Positions 63,293-64,000 of a stretch of 64,000 nucleotides of DNA are shown piece after piece. Position numbers and translations under genes: made by a program. The DNA is from Jannaschia sp. CCS1 (lineage in GTDB: Bacteria > Pseudomonadota > Alphaproteobacteria > Rhodobacterales > Rhodobacteraceae): the NCBI RefSeq assembly GCF_000013565.1, contig NC_007802.1:3224001-3288000 (forward strand). The letters run 5' to 3'. The number at the start of each line of letters is the position of its first letter. The stretch's first letter is position 1. The notes beneath the pieces were generated by a model. The model searched no databases, had not been told where the DNA came from, and saw only the letters and a program-made list of their open reading frames with translations.

Positions 63293-64000
63293 ATGACCCA
63301 ATCGCCCGATCTGCAAGCCGTCCTCGACTATGCGGACGCGCACATGAACGACAGCCTTGCGCGGCTATTTGACCTCGTGCGCATACCGTCCGTTTCGACA
63401 GTTCCGGCCCATGCGGGTGACTGTCGCGCTGCGGCCCAATGGTTGTCTGATCAGTTGAACGATCTGGGTTTTGATGCCTCGGTCCGCCCGACCGGCGGCC
63501 ACCCGATGGTCGTGGCGCATCAGACCGACGCGGATGGTCCCCACGTGTTATTTTACGGCCATTACGACGTTCAGCCCGTCGTTCCGCTGGAGCTGTGGAA
63601 GACCGATCCGTTTGAGCCAACGCTTGAACCGCAGCCAAACGGCGACACCCACATCACCGGGCGCGGGGCCTCCGACGACAAGGGCCAGCTGCTGACCTTC
63701 ATCGAGGCGTGCCGCGCGTGGAAAGCGGTCACCGGACGCCTGCCCATCAAGGTCTCCATGCTGTTTGAGGGGGAGGAGGAGTCCGGCTCCCAAAGCCTCG
63801 GGCCGTTTTTGGAGCAGACGGCAGAGGAGCTGCGCGCAGACGTCATGATGGTCTGTGACACCGATATGTGGGACCGTGACACGCCCGCGATCACGACAAT
63901 GCTACGCGGTTTGGTGGGGGAGGAATTCACCATCACAACCGCAGACCGGGACTTGCATTCGGGCATGTTTGGAAACGCCGCACGCAATGCGTTGCAGGTG
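63293..64000 (+). CDS. M20-family metallopeptidase/amidohydrolase, 3' end outside window
   Basis: 236 residues seen. Metal-site segments are VLFYGHYDVQPV (His, Asp), GRGASDDKGQL (bridging Asp), LFEGEEESGS (catalytic Glu, metal Glu) and MMVCDTD. The M20 dipeptidase subfamily fits best; members also hydrolyse N-carbamoyl or ureido groups. It begins 4 nt after the deaminase stop and belongs to the same transcript. Its substrate in a purine context could be a ureide such as allantoate, but the subfamily speaks more for dipeptides. Confidence 0.85.
   Translation, partial: MTQSPDLQAVLDYADAHMNDSLARLFDLVRIPSVSTVPAHAGDCRAAAQWLSDQLNDLGFDASVRPTGGHPMVVAHQTDADGPHVLFYGHYDVQPVVPLELWKTDPFEPTLEPQPNGDTHITGRGASDDKGQLLTFIEACRAWKAVTGRLPIKVSMLFEGEEESGSQSLGPFLEQTAEELRADVMMVCDTDMWDRDTPAITTMLRGLVGEEFTITTADRDLHSGMFGNAARNALQV

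Noticed and set aside
1-64000. CRISPR arrays, rRNA genes, riboswitches
   Set aside because: No regularly spaced direct repeats, no rRNA-like sequence and no recognisable aptamer core was seen on either strand.

Overview
The window reads as a chromosome segment of a marine alphaproteobacterium of the order Rhodobacterales (Roseobacter group). The evidence is high GC coding sequence with many ATGA start/stop overlaps, osmoregulated periplasmic glucan genes, a Sco/rhodanese cluster, DUF2927, and CtrA-type TTAA-N7-TTAA boxes. No species is claimed.

Layout. 1-32,560 is ordinary chromosome: a partial outer-membrane barrel gene, a DegT-type aminotransferase, a phosphoglycolate-phosphatase-like HAD enzyme, glmU-glmS with two small genes overlapping downstream, a threonine-dehydratase-like enzyme, an SDR, lysC, a LuxR-type regulator, a periplasmic redox/copper-type cluster (two unknown secreted proteins, Sco, rhodanese, esterase), a TPR protein leading an opgC-opgG/D-opgH operon, a CaiB/BaiF CoA-transferase overlapping a thiamine-diphosphate enzyme, ptsP, a LysE exporter, mtnP, a SulP transporter, a flavin reductase, a GNAT, DUF2927 and apt.

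32,789-55,100 is a decayed genomic island. It starts at tRNA-Leu(UAA) and ends with a P4-type integrase that lacks most of its arm-binding domain. Inside are a frameshifted ardC with a mutated zinc site, remnants of IS1182, IS110 (two) and IS3 elements, a small module of unknown gene + MFS + GGDEF/EAL protein with CtrA-like boxes in front, an AT-rich unknown gene, a 49-bp dispersed repeat in three copies, an MmeI-like restriction-modification gene with one extra base, a DUF3644 gene directly behind it, and a MobA/TraA relaxase broken twice (a 29-bp tandem duplication at its P-loop, and loss of its 3' end exactly where the DUF3644 gene stops), plus small traC/traD-type genes.

55,184-64,000 is a purine-catabolism operon on the plus strand: nucleoside hydrolase, adenine deaminase, a four-gene Pot-like ABC transporter with an intercistronic hairpin after the binding-protein gene, a second purine-type deaminase and the start of an M20 peptidase. 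With mtnP and apt, five purine-salvage or degradation enzymes lie in the window. The most unusual non-coding signal is a run of three perfect palindromes at 13,986-14,051, all centred on TTGCAA and spaced exactly 22 bp apart.
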